Shown here piece by piece: positions 1-9,104 of a DNA stretch of 35,833 nucleotides. Below the pieces are notes generated by a model. It worked only from the letters and a program-made list of their open reading frames with translations. It searched no databases and was not told where the DNA came from. Source of the DNA: Clostridia bacterium (lineage in GTDB: Bacteria > Bacillota > Sulfobacillia > DUSP01); contig DUSP01000124.1 in NCBI GenBank assembly GCA_012842575.1, forward strand, positions 1 through 35,833, read 5' to 3'. Every line of letters starts with the position of its first letter. Position 1 is the stretch's first letter. The position numbers and the translations under genes are program-made.

Positions 1-122
1 GCATGCCTCGCCAAGAAGTTCACGGCGACTCTTGCGCCTTGTTCGGCTAAGAGCGTGGCTATAGCACGCCCCAAGCCCCTGGATGCCCCGGTTACCAGTG
101 CCACTCTACCGCTTAGCATCAT
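1..122 (-). CDS. fabG: 3-oxoacyl-ACP reductase FabG, N-terminal part (truncated by window edge)
   Basis: Reverse-strand translation from ATG at 122: [38 protein letters not shown]..., the SDR Rossmann TGxxxGxG motif; position follows fabD. Confidence 0.88.
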   Translation of the reverse strand, partial: MMLSGRVALVTGASRGLGRAIATLLAEQGARVAVNFLARH

Positions 123-1164
123 AGCAGAGGCCCCCCCGACAATCAAGCGCGTCGAGTGTACGTTCAAGCCCTTCCGGATCTTCGACGTTCAAGGCGAGGC
201 ATGATTTATCGATGCGCTTATTGAACCCGGTGAGGGCATCTCCGGGTCCTGCCTCAATAAAAGCCGAAGCGCCGAGTCGACGCAGCGTCTTCACACAGTC
301 CTCCCACCGTACGGGGCTTGAGACTTGGTCCAGAAGGGCCTTCCTGATCTCATCCGGTTCACCGTGAATCCCCCCGTCCACGTTCTTCGTAACGGGAATG
401 GTCGGCGGGTGAATTTCCACACTCTCGAGGACATCGCGAAGACGTTCTTTTGCGGGTTCCATCAAGGTCGAGTGAAATGGTGCGCTCACCGACAGCATTA
501 TCGCTCTTTTTGCACCCGAACTTTTCGCAATGTCCGCGACTTCTTTGACCGCTTGGACCTCTCCCGAAACTACAACCTGCCCGGGACAATTGAAATTTGC
601 CGGACTCACTACACCCTTTGCCTTCGCCCTTTCGCAAATGCCCACCACCTGGTCGGCGGAAAGCCCGATGATCGCCGCCATAGCGCCACGCCCCGGGGGT
701 TGGGCCTCCTGCATGAACCTCCCTCGCAACTTCACGACGCGGAGGGCGTCTTTAAAGCTCATTGAACCGGCAACCACCAGCGCCGTGAATTCTCCGACAC
801 TAAGCCCGCCTACAGCCATAGGGTTTATCCCGTGAAGCATAAGGAGCCTCGCCGCTGCTACACTGAGTGTGAGTATGGCCGGTTGGGCATTCTCCGTTAA
901 AGTCAACGTCTCCTGTGGCCCTTCGAAGCAAAGGCGGGTGACGTCCATGTCCAAGGCGTCGCCCGCCTCTTCAAAAGTCTCTTTGACCACCGGAAATGCA
1001 TCGTAGAGGGAACGACCCATCCCGACGTACTGAGATCCCTGTCCGGGGAAAACAAAGGCTACATCGTAACGCCGGGATCCGTCTCCTCGTTTTGGCACTC
1101 CCTTTGGTGCTTGGGTCTCGGAGATCGAACCCGGATCCCCGACCCCGTACGCGGTGTCGTTCAC
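106..1164 (-). CDS. fabD: Malonyl-CoA:ACP transacylase FabD
   Basis: [28 protein letters not shown] (GxSxGE), SAPFHS motifs; GTG start at 1164 preceded by aaggagaa is more likely than the ORF-track start at 1227. Confidence 0.93.
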   Translation of the reverse strand: MNDTAYGVGDPGSISETQAPKGVPKRGDGSRRYDVAFVFPGQGSQYVGMGRSLYDAFPVVKETFEEAGDALDMDVTRLCFEGPQETLTLTENAQPAILTLSVAAARLLMLHGINPMAVGGLSVGEFTALVVAGSMSFKDALRVVKLRGRFMQEAQPPGRGAMAAIIGLSADQVVGICERAKAKGVVSPANFNCPGQVVVSGEVQAVKEVADIAKSSGAKRAIMLSVSAPFHSTLMEPAKERLRDVLESVEIHPPTIPVTKNVDGGIHGEPDEIRKALLDQVSSPVRWEDCVKTLRRLGASAFIEAGPGDALTGFNKRIDKSCLALNVEDPEGLERTLDALDCRGGLCYDAKR

Positions 1165-1274
1165 GTCAACATTCTCCTTTCCTTCGGCTCTCTGACACGT
1201 GAAGCCGGGGTGCTGGAGGCGAAGCACCCCTTACATTCTTCTTTCATTTCACCCGGCTCCCTAACGGGTCGAGG

Positions 1275-2276
1275 TCAAAGCCTCACCGTCGCGGAGGCCC
1301 AGGTCAACCCCGCTCCGAACGCCACGAGGAGCACCGCATCTCCCGGGCCGATACGTCCGCTGTCCCGGGCTTCCGCCAGCGCCACGATAACCGAAGCGGA
1401 CGACATATTCCCGTATCGGTCGAGGTTGACCATGACCTTTTCGGGCGGTATATTGAGCCTCCTCCTCGCAGCTTCGACAATGCGCAGGTTCGCCTGATGG
1501 GGAATGACCATAGAGATGTCGTCCGCAGTAAGACCGCACGCATCCAACGCCGATATCGATGCATCCACCAGTATCTTCACGGCGAATTCGAATACCTTTT
1601 GGCCGTCCATTTGAATGTAATGCAGGTCATTATGCACTGTATACTCGGTTGCGGGAAGCCTTGATCCCCCGGCGGGCAGTTTCAAGTAATCGGCGCCGGA
1701 CCCATCGGATCCCAAAACCGTGGCCAAGACGCCTCTTCCGTCGGAAGAAGGGACCAGCACGCAACTCCCCGCTCCATCACCAAACAGGATGCACGTGCTT
1801 CTGTCCTTGTAATTGGTAATTTTCGAAAGGGTGTCCGCGCCTATGACAAGCACCACTTCTGAGGAGCCGCTCGTCAAGAATCTCGATCCGATGTCGAGGG
1901 CGTAAATGAAACCCGAGCACCCTGCAAGTACGTCGAAGGCTGCGGCCTTTTTTGCGCCGATGTTTTTCTGAACGATGTTGGCAGTGCACGGGAAGAGCAT
2001 ATCGGGTGTGACCGTGGCGACCACTATCACGTCTACGTCTCGACCCTGTAACCCGGCGTCTTCGAGCGCCTTGAGGGCCGCCTCGGTAGCCAGGTCTGAC
2101 GTAGCCTCGTCGTCTCTGACGAGACGGCGCTCTTTGATCCCCGTCCTTTCGGTAATCCACTGATCACTGGTGTCCACCATCTTTTCGAGATCGGCGTTGG
2201 TCAACACCCGGCTCCCCACACTCCACCCGAGACCAGCGATGGCCGCTCTGAGGGGGCTTTTGCGGAATTCAATCAT
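1275..2276 (-). CDS. fabH: Beta-ketoacyl-ACP synthase III FabH
   Basis: DVLAGCSGFIYALD catalytic Cys context, IPHQANLRI, NLDRYGNMSSASV; likely ATG start at 2276 (MIEFRKSPLRAAI). Confidence 0.95.
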   Translation of the reverse strand: MIEFRKSPLRAAIAGLGWSVGSRVLTNADLEKMVDTSDQWITERTGIKERRLVRDDEATSDLATEAALKALEDAGLQGRDVDVIVVATVTPDMLFPCTANIVQKNIGAKKAAAFDVLAGCSGFIYALDIGSRFLTSGSSEVVLVIGADTLSKITNYKDRSTCILFGDGAGSCVLVPSSDGRGVLATVLGSDGSGADYLKLPAGGSRLPATEYTVHNDLHYIQMDGQKVFEFAVKILVDASISALDACGLTADDISMVIPHQANLRIVEAARRRLNIPPEKVMVNLDRYGNMSSASVIVALAEARDSGRIGPGDAVLLVAFGAGLTWASATVRL

Positions 2277-3384
2277 AAGCGTGCTCCTCCGTTCGCTCGG
2301 CTTTCGCACGGGACCGGTCGGGTTCGAAGCCGTCCACCTGCAGCGTCTTTTCTGCCGCCTTGGCGATTTCACCGGCCACGTTCATACAAACCATATCTTT
2401 GGCAACACCGATGCCGTTCTTAAATGCCCGCCAATTGGATATGCCGTGACACTTGATGCAGGTACCTGCTACTCCGAGTATGGGTGCCCCACCGTATTCC
2501 GTATAATCGAGTCTTCGCGCCGCCCTCGCTAAACCCGCGCGCAAGAACAATGCGCAGACTTCTTCTACGGGCGATTTCCTTATCTCATCCTTGATCACCT
2601 TGATGAAGAACGAGCCTATCCCCTCGGCGAACTTAAGGAGCGCATTTCCCACAAAACCGTCACAGACTACCACGTCCGCTACGCCAAAAGGGATGTCTCT
2701 TGGTTCTACGTTACCCACGAAGTGCAGGCCCGAATGCTCGAGGAGATCATAAGCGGATTTCACGGTCTCAGTACCCTTTTGCCGCTCGGTCCCTATGTTG
2801 AGGAGCCCAACCCTCGGGTCTTGGCAATGCATCACATTCTTTGCAAAGACATCCCCCATCCAGGCAAACTGTAATAGGTTCTTCGGCCGGACCTCAGTAT
2901 TGGCTCCCGCGTCGATGAGGAGGACGTTTTGTCCGTCTGCCGTCGGAAAGACTACTCCTATCGCAGGCCTATCTACGTTAGGAGCCCTCCCCAGTATCAT
3001 CAGAGTTGAGGCTATCAGTGCGCCCGTACTACCCGCGGAGACGATGGCGTCTCCATGGGCTTCTTTGGCCAAGCGTACGGCGGTCACCAGGGAAGAGCCG
3101 GGCTTTCGCTTAATCGCCTGAACCGGGGCCTCAGACGGTTCTATTACCTCCTCGGCATGCACCACCTGAATTTGACCGTTGTCGGAAAAAAGCTGTTCCC
3201 CCCCGTTCACCTTCTTCTTCGCCCCGTCGAACTCCCTCTTCAGCGAAGAGAGCTCTTTATCGATTAGGGGTTTGTTCCCCACTATGATGAGATCTAAGCC
3301 CCATTCCCGTCTCGCTTCGATGGCGCCTCTTAACGCTTCGCGCGGGCCCATATCCCCACCCATGACGTCCACTATGATTCTCAT
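2269..3384 (-). CDS. plsX: Phosphate acyltransferase PlsX
   Basis: MRIIVDVMGGDMGPREALRGA N-terminus, GANTEVRPKNLLQFAWMG, VCDGFVGNALLKFAEG. Confidence 0.95.
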   Translation of the reverse strand: MRIIVDVMGGDMGPREALRGAIEARREWGLDLIIVGNKPLIDKELSSLKREFDGAKKKVNGGEQLFSDNGQIQVVHAEEVIEPSEAPVQAIKRKPGSSLVTAVRLAKEAHGDAIVSAGSTGALIASTLMILGRAPNVDRPAIGVVFPTADGQNVLLIDAGANTEVRPKNLLQFAWMGDVFAKNVMHCQDPRVGLLNIGTERQKGTETVKSAYDLLEHSGLHFVGNVEPRDIPFGVADVVVCDGFVGNALLKFAEGIGSFFIKVIKDEIRKSPVEEVCALFLRAGLARAARRLDYTEYGGAPILGVAGTCIKCHGISNWRAFKNGIGVAKDMVCMNVAGEIAKAAEKTLQVDGFEPDRSRAKAERTEEHAYD

Positions 3385-4043
3385 CCCGAAAACCCCTCTT
3401 TGGCGGAACCGACGCCGGCCGAATCCTCGAGCGAAGCGAGGACGAACTTTCCTCTAAAAACTTGCCCCGAGGTCGAGCGCGTCGTGGCCAATACCACGTA
3501 TTTGTTTCCCTTCTTACGTATTACCTCAGCCTTACATATGAGTTTCTCTCCCGCCTTGACGGGCCTCTTGAACTTGATATTGGCAAGACCCGTAAGCACC
3601 ACATCGGAGTCCACCAGCGCCATGGCCAAAGAATCCGCCTGTGCGAATATGTAATGACCCCTCACCACTCCGGTCCGTTCGAGGGTCATATCCTGCGTGG
3701 TCTCCAGAATCGAAACCCCGCTCTTGCCGAGTACCACGTCCACCAGCTCGCCTACCACTTCCTCGGACCTGATGGATCGTACCGTCGAAAACACTTTTTC
3801 GGCGACCATTCTGGTACGCTCTCTGGAGTCTGGTATCCCGAGGGCGAGTCGGTCGAGCCGAACCGTGTGGATACTAACGCCCAGTATGGATGCTATTTCG
3901 CTATCGGTCAAGAAGGGGTTGTCTTGGATCTTCCTTTGGAGAAGAGCATGGCGTAACTCCCGCGACCGCTTTACGCCGGAGGTGCTCCTTTGAGGATTGC
4001 TGGGATTCGTCAATTCCTCTTTTAGTCGAGAAGCGCCTTGCAT
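3381..4043 (-). CDS. fapR: Transcription factor FapR (fatty acid biosynthesis repressor)
   Basis: HTH LTDSEIASILGVSIHTVRLDRLALGIPDSRERTR plus hot-dog domain; ATGA overlap with plsX. Confidence 0.93.
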   Translation of the reverse strand: MQGASRLKEELTNPSNPQRSTSGVKRSRELRHALLQRKIQDNPFLTDSEIASILGVSIHTVRLDRLALGIPDSRERTRMVAEKVFSTVRSIRSEEVVGELVDVVLGKSGVSILETTQDMTLERTGVVRGHYIFAQADSLAMALVDSDVVLTGLANIKFKRPVKAGEKLICKAEVIRKKGNKYVVLATTRSTSGQVFRGKFVLASLEDSAGVGSAKEGFSG

Positions 4044-4073
4044 GTGATTGCTACCTCGTAATATGAGTGCATC

Positions 4074-4093
4074 ATAATACCTAGCACTATCAT
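4074..4093. promoter_or_regulatory. Candidate FapR operator upstream of fapR
   Basis: ATAATACCTAGCACTATCAT in the fapR upstream region resembles the TTAGTACC-type FapR box; weak match by eye only. Confidence 0.3.
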
Positions 4094-4214
4094 ACGCATA
4101 GTATAAGAATGGCTAACTGGTAAAGTCAAGTCATTTTGGCCTATAATAGAAGCGATCTTGAGACGGGCGACTTTGGAGCACTGTGTTTTCGGTCCAAACC
4201 CGGAGGATTAAAGC

Positions 4215-4817
4215 GTGCCAAGGACGAGGGGTCTGAGAATCGGAGGACGGCGTCTCCCTTACACTGCCTCGGAAAAAGTGCGACCAACCATGGGGATGGT
4301 GCGCCTGGCCATCTTCAACATCGTCGGCCCCAAAATCGCCGATGCGAGGTTCCTCGATCTCTTCGCCGGGACCGGGTCCGTGGGCATAGAAGCCTTGAGA
4401 CTCGGCGCCCGCTCTGCCACTTTTGTGGAGGAAAGGACTGAGTGCTGTCGTATTATTAGGAGGAACCTGGAACTTTTGGGACTGGAGTCAAAGGCCGTTG
4501 TCGTACGCGCCTCGGTTCTTCGATACCTCACCTCGGCGCGCGATAGGGAACAGGAGTTTGACGTGATCTTCCTCGACCCTCCGTATGATAGAGGGTTGGT
4601 GGAAAAGACCGTCCGGAAACTCTGCGACTCAAGCGGTTCCTTATTGGCGCCAGGTGGCTTAATACTCGTTCAGCACTCTCGAAGGGAACCCGTAAAAAAG
4701 GACTCCCTTCCTGCGGCGGAGATGCTCTCGGAGGTTAAGGAATACATCTACGGCGACACGAGACTCACCCTGATTCGCCAAGCGGGGAACCTGTGTCGGC
4801 GCCCGACAGATGATTAG
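4215..4817 (+). CDS. rsmD: 16S rRNA (guanine966-N2)-methyltransferase RsmD
   Basis: RPTMGMVRLAIFNIVGPKI, FLDLFAGTGSVGIEALRLGA, DVIFLDPPYDRG. Confidence 0.93.
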   Translation: MPRTRGLRIGGRRLPYTASEKVRPTMGMVRLAIFNIVGPKIADARFLDLFAGTGSVGIEALRLGARSATFVEERTECCRIIRRNLELLGLESKAVVVRASVLRYLTSARDREQEFDVIFLDPPYDRGLVEKTVRKLCDSSGSLLAPGGLILVQHSRREPVKKDSLPAAEMLSEVKEYIYGDTRLTLIRQAGNLCRRPTDD

Positions 4818-4835
4818 GGGGAGGTAAAAGAACCA

Positions 4836-5312
4836 ATGCGGGCTGTTTATCCCGGAAGTTTCGACCCTGTCACCAATGGCCACCTCGACATTATCGAAAG
4901 GGCAGCTAGAATATTCGACGAGGTAATCGTGGTGGTTTTCAAAAACCCCGAAAAAAAACCGAGATTTTCGGTGAAAGAACGTGTGGCCATGCTCAAAGAA
5001 GCGACCGCGCACCAGAAGAATGTCAGGGTCGATTCGTCGGACGGGCTTCTTTCCGATTATGTCCGTAAAGTGGACGCCAGAATAATTCTCCGGGCGCTCA
5101 GGGTGGCTTCGGACTTCGATTACGAGTTCCAGCTGGCGCTCATGAACAGAAAACTTGAGCCGTCCGTCGAAACGATGTTCATGGTCACGACGGCAGAGTG
5201 GTCTTTCTTGAGCTCGAGTATCGTAAAGGAAGTAGCAGACCTGGGGGGATGCATCGAGGGTTTGGTTCCCGAGTGCGTCAATGAACGTCTTCTCAAAAAG
5301 CGAATGGAGTAA
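4836..5312 (+). CDS. coaD: Pantetheine-phosphate adenylyltransferase
   Basis: MRAVYPGSFDPVTNGHLDIIERAARIFDEVIV; SSSIVKEVADLGG. Confidence 0.97.
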   Translation: MRAVYPGSFDPVTNGHLDIIERAARIFDEVIVVVFKNPEKKPRFSVKERVAMLKEATAHQKNVRVDSSDGLLSDYVRKVDARIILRALRVASDFDYEFQLALMNRKLEPSVETMFMVTTAEWSFLSSSIVKEVADLGGCIEGLVPECVNERLLKKRME

Positions 5313-5359
5313 AGCGAATTGAGCTTAACCTCATTCCGGGGGTTCGGGAGGGAAATGTT

Positions 5360-6013
5360 TTGACAGAAGACCAGGACCTGACGGGGTTGCTGGATCATAT
5401 CGAAGATGTGATAGGTGAAAGCCCGCGAATACCTCTCACGGCCAAGGTGATTGTCGACGAAGACGAGCTCTTGGACACCCTCGATCAGGTGCGCGCTTCG
5501 TTGCCTGTGGAAATACAAGAGGCCAAGTGGATTTCCAAGGAAAGAGAAAGGTTGATAACCGAAGCCCGCCAGGAAGCGGAACGCATCATCGAGGAAGCCA
5601 GGATACAGGCGGAACGCATCGTAACCGAGGCGCAACAAACCGCCGAACGGCTCGTCGATCAAAACACCATTACTCAGAAAGCGGAAGAAAAGTCCAATGA
5701 AATCCTCGAGCACGCCAAGACTCTAGCACAGGACATGCACCGGAGCGCCAAAGAGTACGCCATCGACGTATTACTGCGGCTCGAGCGCCACATCGAAAGG
5801 GCTCTGACCACGGTGAGGCAGAGCAGAACCGACCTGGCCGGCATATACGAGCCTGAAATAAAGGCTGAGAGTAAGGCGGAGGGGAAGGAGAGCGTCGCAG
5901 GCCTCGCCCAGACGACACGAAGCCAAACCGTAGAAAGGGTCGATACCCAAAGAGACCGTGACAGGTCCCCCAGGAGAGATACAAGACCTGAGGGCAGATT
6001 GTCGCGGATGTGA
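5360..6013 (+). CDS. Conserved coiled-coil protein (DivIVA/ATPase-like annotation class)
   Basis: TTG start; long EAR-rich helix (RERLITEARQEAERIIEEARIQAERIVTEAQQTAERLVDQN); immediately downstream of coaD. Confidence 0.65.
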   Translation: MTEDQDLTGLLDHIEDVIGESPRIPLTAKVIVDEDELLDTLDQVRASLPVEIQEAKWISKERERLITEARQEAERIIEEARIQAERIVTEAQQTAERLVDQNTITQKAEEKSNEILEHAKTLAQDMHRSAKEYAIDVLLRLERHIERALTTVRQSRTDLAGIYEPEIKAESKAEGKESVAGLAQTTRSQTVERVDTQRDRDRSPRRDTRPEGRLSRM

Positions 6014-6040
6014 AGCGCGACTATGGACCCAACGCAAGAC

Positions 6041-7426
6041 TTAGCGGCGCCTTGAGTCCCCATTCGTAAGCGAAGGAAGGCTCGTGAGAGCGGCGAGAAC
6101 GATAAGGCTCACGAATGCGCATACGAAGGTGGCAGCCGACAGTTTCAGGCGGGTGGCCCATGGCAGTAGATAGTATGTCCATCGCATGGGTTCTGAGGGT
6201 AGAGGTCTGACCTGTACTGCCTGTGCGGGGGTCGCTTGGATCCCGAAGAGCGGCCACAAGATATATGTAATGATGCCGGCCAAAACGGCATGCAACATCC
6301 TGGAAACGACGTACGGTTTCATGTCCATATCGGTACCCTGGATCATGGCGGAGACTTGCGCGTGTACCGAAAGGCCGCTCCAAGCGATGACTGCGCTGGC
6401 GATGATCACCCTGTCCAAAAGGGGTGCATCGGCTTGATCCGCCGATTGGGTGCCCAGGGTGATTTCGAAAAGCCCGCCGACCAGGGAGGTATGAAGGTCT
6501 GGATCGATTCCCACAAGCCTTAACGCAGCGGTAGAGAACCTTGACGCATATGAGAGAGCGCCCGCTTCCTCCGCCATACGGATGATGACGGAAAATAAGA
6601 TTATGAAACCACCGATGGCGAGCAAGGAGTTCACCGACTGCCTGATGGCGTCGCCGATCAGCTGTCCGAACGGACGTCCGTCATCTCGTCTCGCCTCAAC
6701 GAGAGCCCGTAACGCTTTCACCAACACGAATCCGCTCCGTTTGCCGGGGACTTTCGTAATGTCCGCCCCGACTTTGTAGAACCTGAGACACACGCCGACA
6801 AGAAGAGCCGACAGGTAATGGGCGACCATTATCACCGGGCCCACCGCTACGTTCCTGAACATTCCCACGGCAACTGCACCGTTCATGAAGAGGGGGTCCG
6901 CAGTATTGCAAAAGCTCATCAAGCGCTCGCCCTCGTATTTATTACACATGGATTTTTTCCTGAGTTTGGCCGTTAACACCGCCCCGATAGGGTATCCGCT
7001 TGCGAGCCCCATGGCCATCACGAACGACCCGGCACCGGGTACGTTGAAGACCGGGCGCATCAAGGGTTCCATCAAGACTCCCATACAGTGAACGACTCCG
7101 AGACCCATGAGGACCTCCGATCCGCTGAAGAATGGCAATAACGCCGGGAAAACGATATCCCACCAGACCTTGAGTCCCGTAACGGAGGCTTCGAATGCCG
7201 CTTCCGGCTCCAGTATCATGAATAGGGTCAATAAGACCGCAATTGCAGCAAGGGCGTAGGTCCCCGTGGTCCCCGTGTTCGCCGACGTCCGGTTCCGCCT
7301 ACGACTCGTATTGACGTGCATTTTCACTTTCAGCCGCTCCTCGGTGGGAGGTAGATACTCGACCATACTTGATTCTATTGGAGGGCCGGTTGCCTTATGA
7401 GTGGCCCTGTCTTGTGGCACTCCCAT
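6041..7426 (-). CDS. ylbJ: Sporulation integral membrane protein YlbJ (nucleoside-recognition domain family)
   Basis: Multi-TM; VWWDIVFPALLPFFSGSEVLMGLGVVHCMGVLMEPLMRPVFNVPGAGSFVMAMGLASGYPIGA; N-terminal start uncertain. Confidence 0.85.
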   Translation of the reverse strand: MGVPQDRATHKATGPPIESSMVEYLPPTEERLKVKMHVNTSRRRNRTSANTGTTGTYALAAIAVLLTLFMILEPEAAFEASVTGLKVWWDIVFPALLPFFSGSEVLMGLGVVHCMGVLMEPLMRPVFNVPGAGSFVMAMGLASGYPIGAVLTAKLRKKSMCNKYEGERLMSFCNTADPLFMNGAVAVGMFRNVAVGPVIMVAHYLSALLVGVCLRFYKVGADITKVPGKRSGFVLVKALRALVEARRDDGRPFGQLIGDAIRQSVNSLLAIGGFIILFSVIIRMAEEAGALSYASRFSTAALRLVGIDPDLHTSLVGGLFEITLGTQSADQADAPLLDRVIIASAVIAWSGLSVHAQVSAMIQGTDMDMKPYVVSRMLHAVLAGIITYILWPLFGIQATPAQAVQVRPLPSEPMRWTYYLLPWATRLKLSAATFVCAFVSLIVLAALTSLPSLTNGDSRRR

Positions 7427-7678
7427 CCATCATCGGGGCCGAAACCGAGGGCAAAGGAGAGGTCCCTTTACGGTGCGGGTGATGACACAGCTGGGGCGGA
7501 GGAAGCGCGTGATGGGGTACGTGATGGGGTAAGATGAGGTAATCTGCGTTTCAACCCGTCTTTCGTTGACACCCCTTTTTTTCGAACCTATAATGGTGCT
7601 GGATTCGGCCTTTTGCCATGGGCTTCACAGCGCCAAAAAGGGAGGGAACCGTGACCGTCCGGCGAAGGAAAGCCGCCC

Positions 7679-8275
7679 GTGCCACGGACTTTCATGAAGG
7701 CTAACATAGCGTCTCTTTTGGGAAACGTGGGGGCCACCGCGTCCTTTCACTTTTCCGAAAACATGGACTCCATCATCGCCGATAAAGGAGAGGCGCGCCT
7801 TGCGAGGCCCGTTCTCGTGGACGTTTCCCTCCTCAACACCGGGAACCGACTCCTCGCCGACTTCGATGTGCGTGCCGATGTCGTCGCGCGTTGCAGTAGG
7901 TGCCTTTCCGAGTTCACCTTCCCCATCCGACTCAAATTCAAAGAAGAGTACAAAAAGGCCCCGGAAACCGCCCTCAAGACCCAGCGCCTCGATGGGTCAG
8001 AGAAACCGGCAGGAACCGGAGAGGCTGAAGACGAAGCGGGAAATGAGATCTTCGCCTTTTACGGGGACAACATAGACTTCAAGGAGGCCGTCCGGCAAAA
8101 CTTGATTTTGGCCTTACCCATGAAGTTCGTCTGCAGGGAAGCGTGCAGGGGCCTATGCCCAGTTTGCGGGAAAAACTTAAACGAGGGCGAGTGCGGCTGC
8201 TCAAGAGAAGAAGACTCGAGATGGTCGCCCCTCCGCGACGTACTTGATAACTTGTACCGTCAGTCCAAGTCCTAG
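7679..8275 (+). CDS. yceD: DUF177 / YceD family protein
   Basis: CSRCLSEFTFPIRLKFKEEY, and CREACRGLCPVCGKNLNEGECGC; position upstream of rpmF (separated by the IS element). Confidence 0.88.
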   Translation: MPRTFMKANIASLLGNVGATASFHFSENMDSIIADKGEARLARPVLVDVSLLNTGNRLLADFDVRADVVARCSRCLSEFTFPIRLKFKEEYKKAPETALKTQRLDGSEKPAGTGEAEDEAGNEIFAFYGDNIDFKEAVRQNLILALPMKFVCREACRGLCPVCGKNLNEGECGCSREEDSRWSPLRDVLDNLYRQSKS

Positions 8276-8308
8276 ACGCACGATGAGGAGCCGGCGTAGT
8301 CCACCCCA

Positions 8309-8355
8309 CTTGAAACCTCAAGCAGGGGCGGATGTCGAAGTCTTGAGGTTTTAAG
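8309..8355. repeat. 14-bp imperfect inverted repeat (left-end hairpin)
   Basis: CTTGAAACCTCAAG (8309-8322) / CTTGAGGTTTTAAG (8342-8355), one mismatch, 19-nt loop. Confidence 0.8.
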
Positions 8356-8447
8356 CGGTGATCCCAGAGCGATTTTAGCGGTAAGAAGCATCTACTTGCA
8401 GGTCAATAAATATTAACAGAACATAACAAAACAGTTACCATGAAACC

Positions 8448-9104
8448 ATGGAACTATTAACCATCAGCAAAGCGGCAAAAAAGTTGGGCGTTCACCCGAA
8501 CAGTCTGCGCAATTGGGAGAAGCGGGGTTTAATCAAACCCGTCCGTCTACCCGGAGGCCAGCGCCGGTACTCTATGAACGAACTCAACAGGCTCCTGCAG
8601 TCTGGTCAGTTGACTGACGGGCAGGAAGCAGTCGTGCTTTACGCCCGGGTATCTACTAAGAAGCAGGCCGATGCAGGCAACCTGGACCGGCAGATGGACC
8701 GGCTGCGCCAATATGCCCAGGATCACAACTTTACCATCAAAGCGGAATTCATGGATGTGGCCAGCGGCTTGAACCAAAAACGCCGGGGGTTAACAAATGT
8801 CCTCAAGCTGGCCGAACAGGGCGAGTACAAAAAACTGTTCATCGAATATCCCGACCGGTTGGCCCGCTTCGGTTATGCGTACATTGAACGGCACCTGAAA
8901 TACTGCGGCGTGGAAATAATCGCCATCGCGGAAAAAGAACCGGCAGACGCCCAATCGGAACTGGTGCGGGATCTGCTGTCCATCGTCACATCCTTTTCAG
9001 CCCGGCTGTATGGGGCCAGAGGCGCCAAAAAAGTCAGGCAGGGGTTTCGGGAACTGATCGCAGGAGTGGAGCCGGATGAAAAAGCCGAAGAAGAAACCGA
9101 TTAA
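8448..9104 (+). CDS. tnpA: IS607-family serine recombinase/transposase TnpA
   Basis: N-terminal MerR-like HTH (LTISKAAKKLGVHPNSLRNWEKRGLIKPVRLPGGQRRYS) and serine resolvase motif LYARVSTKKQADAGNLDRQMDRLRQYA. Confidence 0.95.
   Translation: MELLTISKAAKKLGVHPNSLRNWEKRGLIKPVRLPGGQRRYSMNELNRLLQSGQLTDGQEAVVLYARVSTKKQADAGNLDRQMDRLRQYAQDHNFTIKAEFMDVASGLNQKRRGLTNVLKLAEQGEYKKLFIEYPDRLARFGYAYIERHLKYCGVEIIAIAEKEPADAQSELVRDLLSIVTSFSARLYGARGAKKVRQGFRELIAGVEPDEKAEEETD

Noticed and set aside
3361-4043. FapR-PlsX-FabH-FabD-FabG order as a novel operon
   Set aside because: This is the standard Bacillota fatty-acid/phospholipid synthesis cluster.
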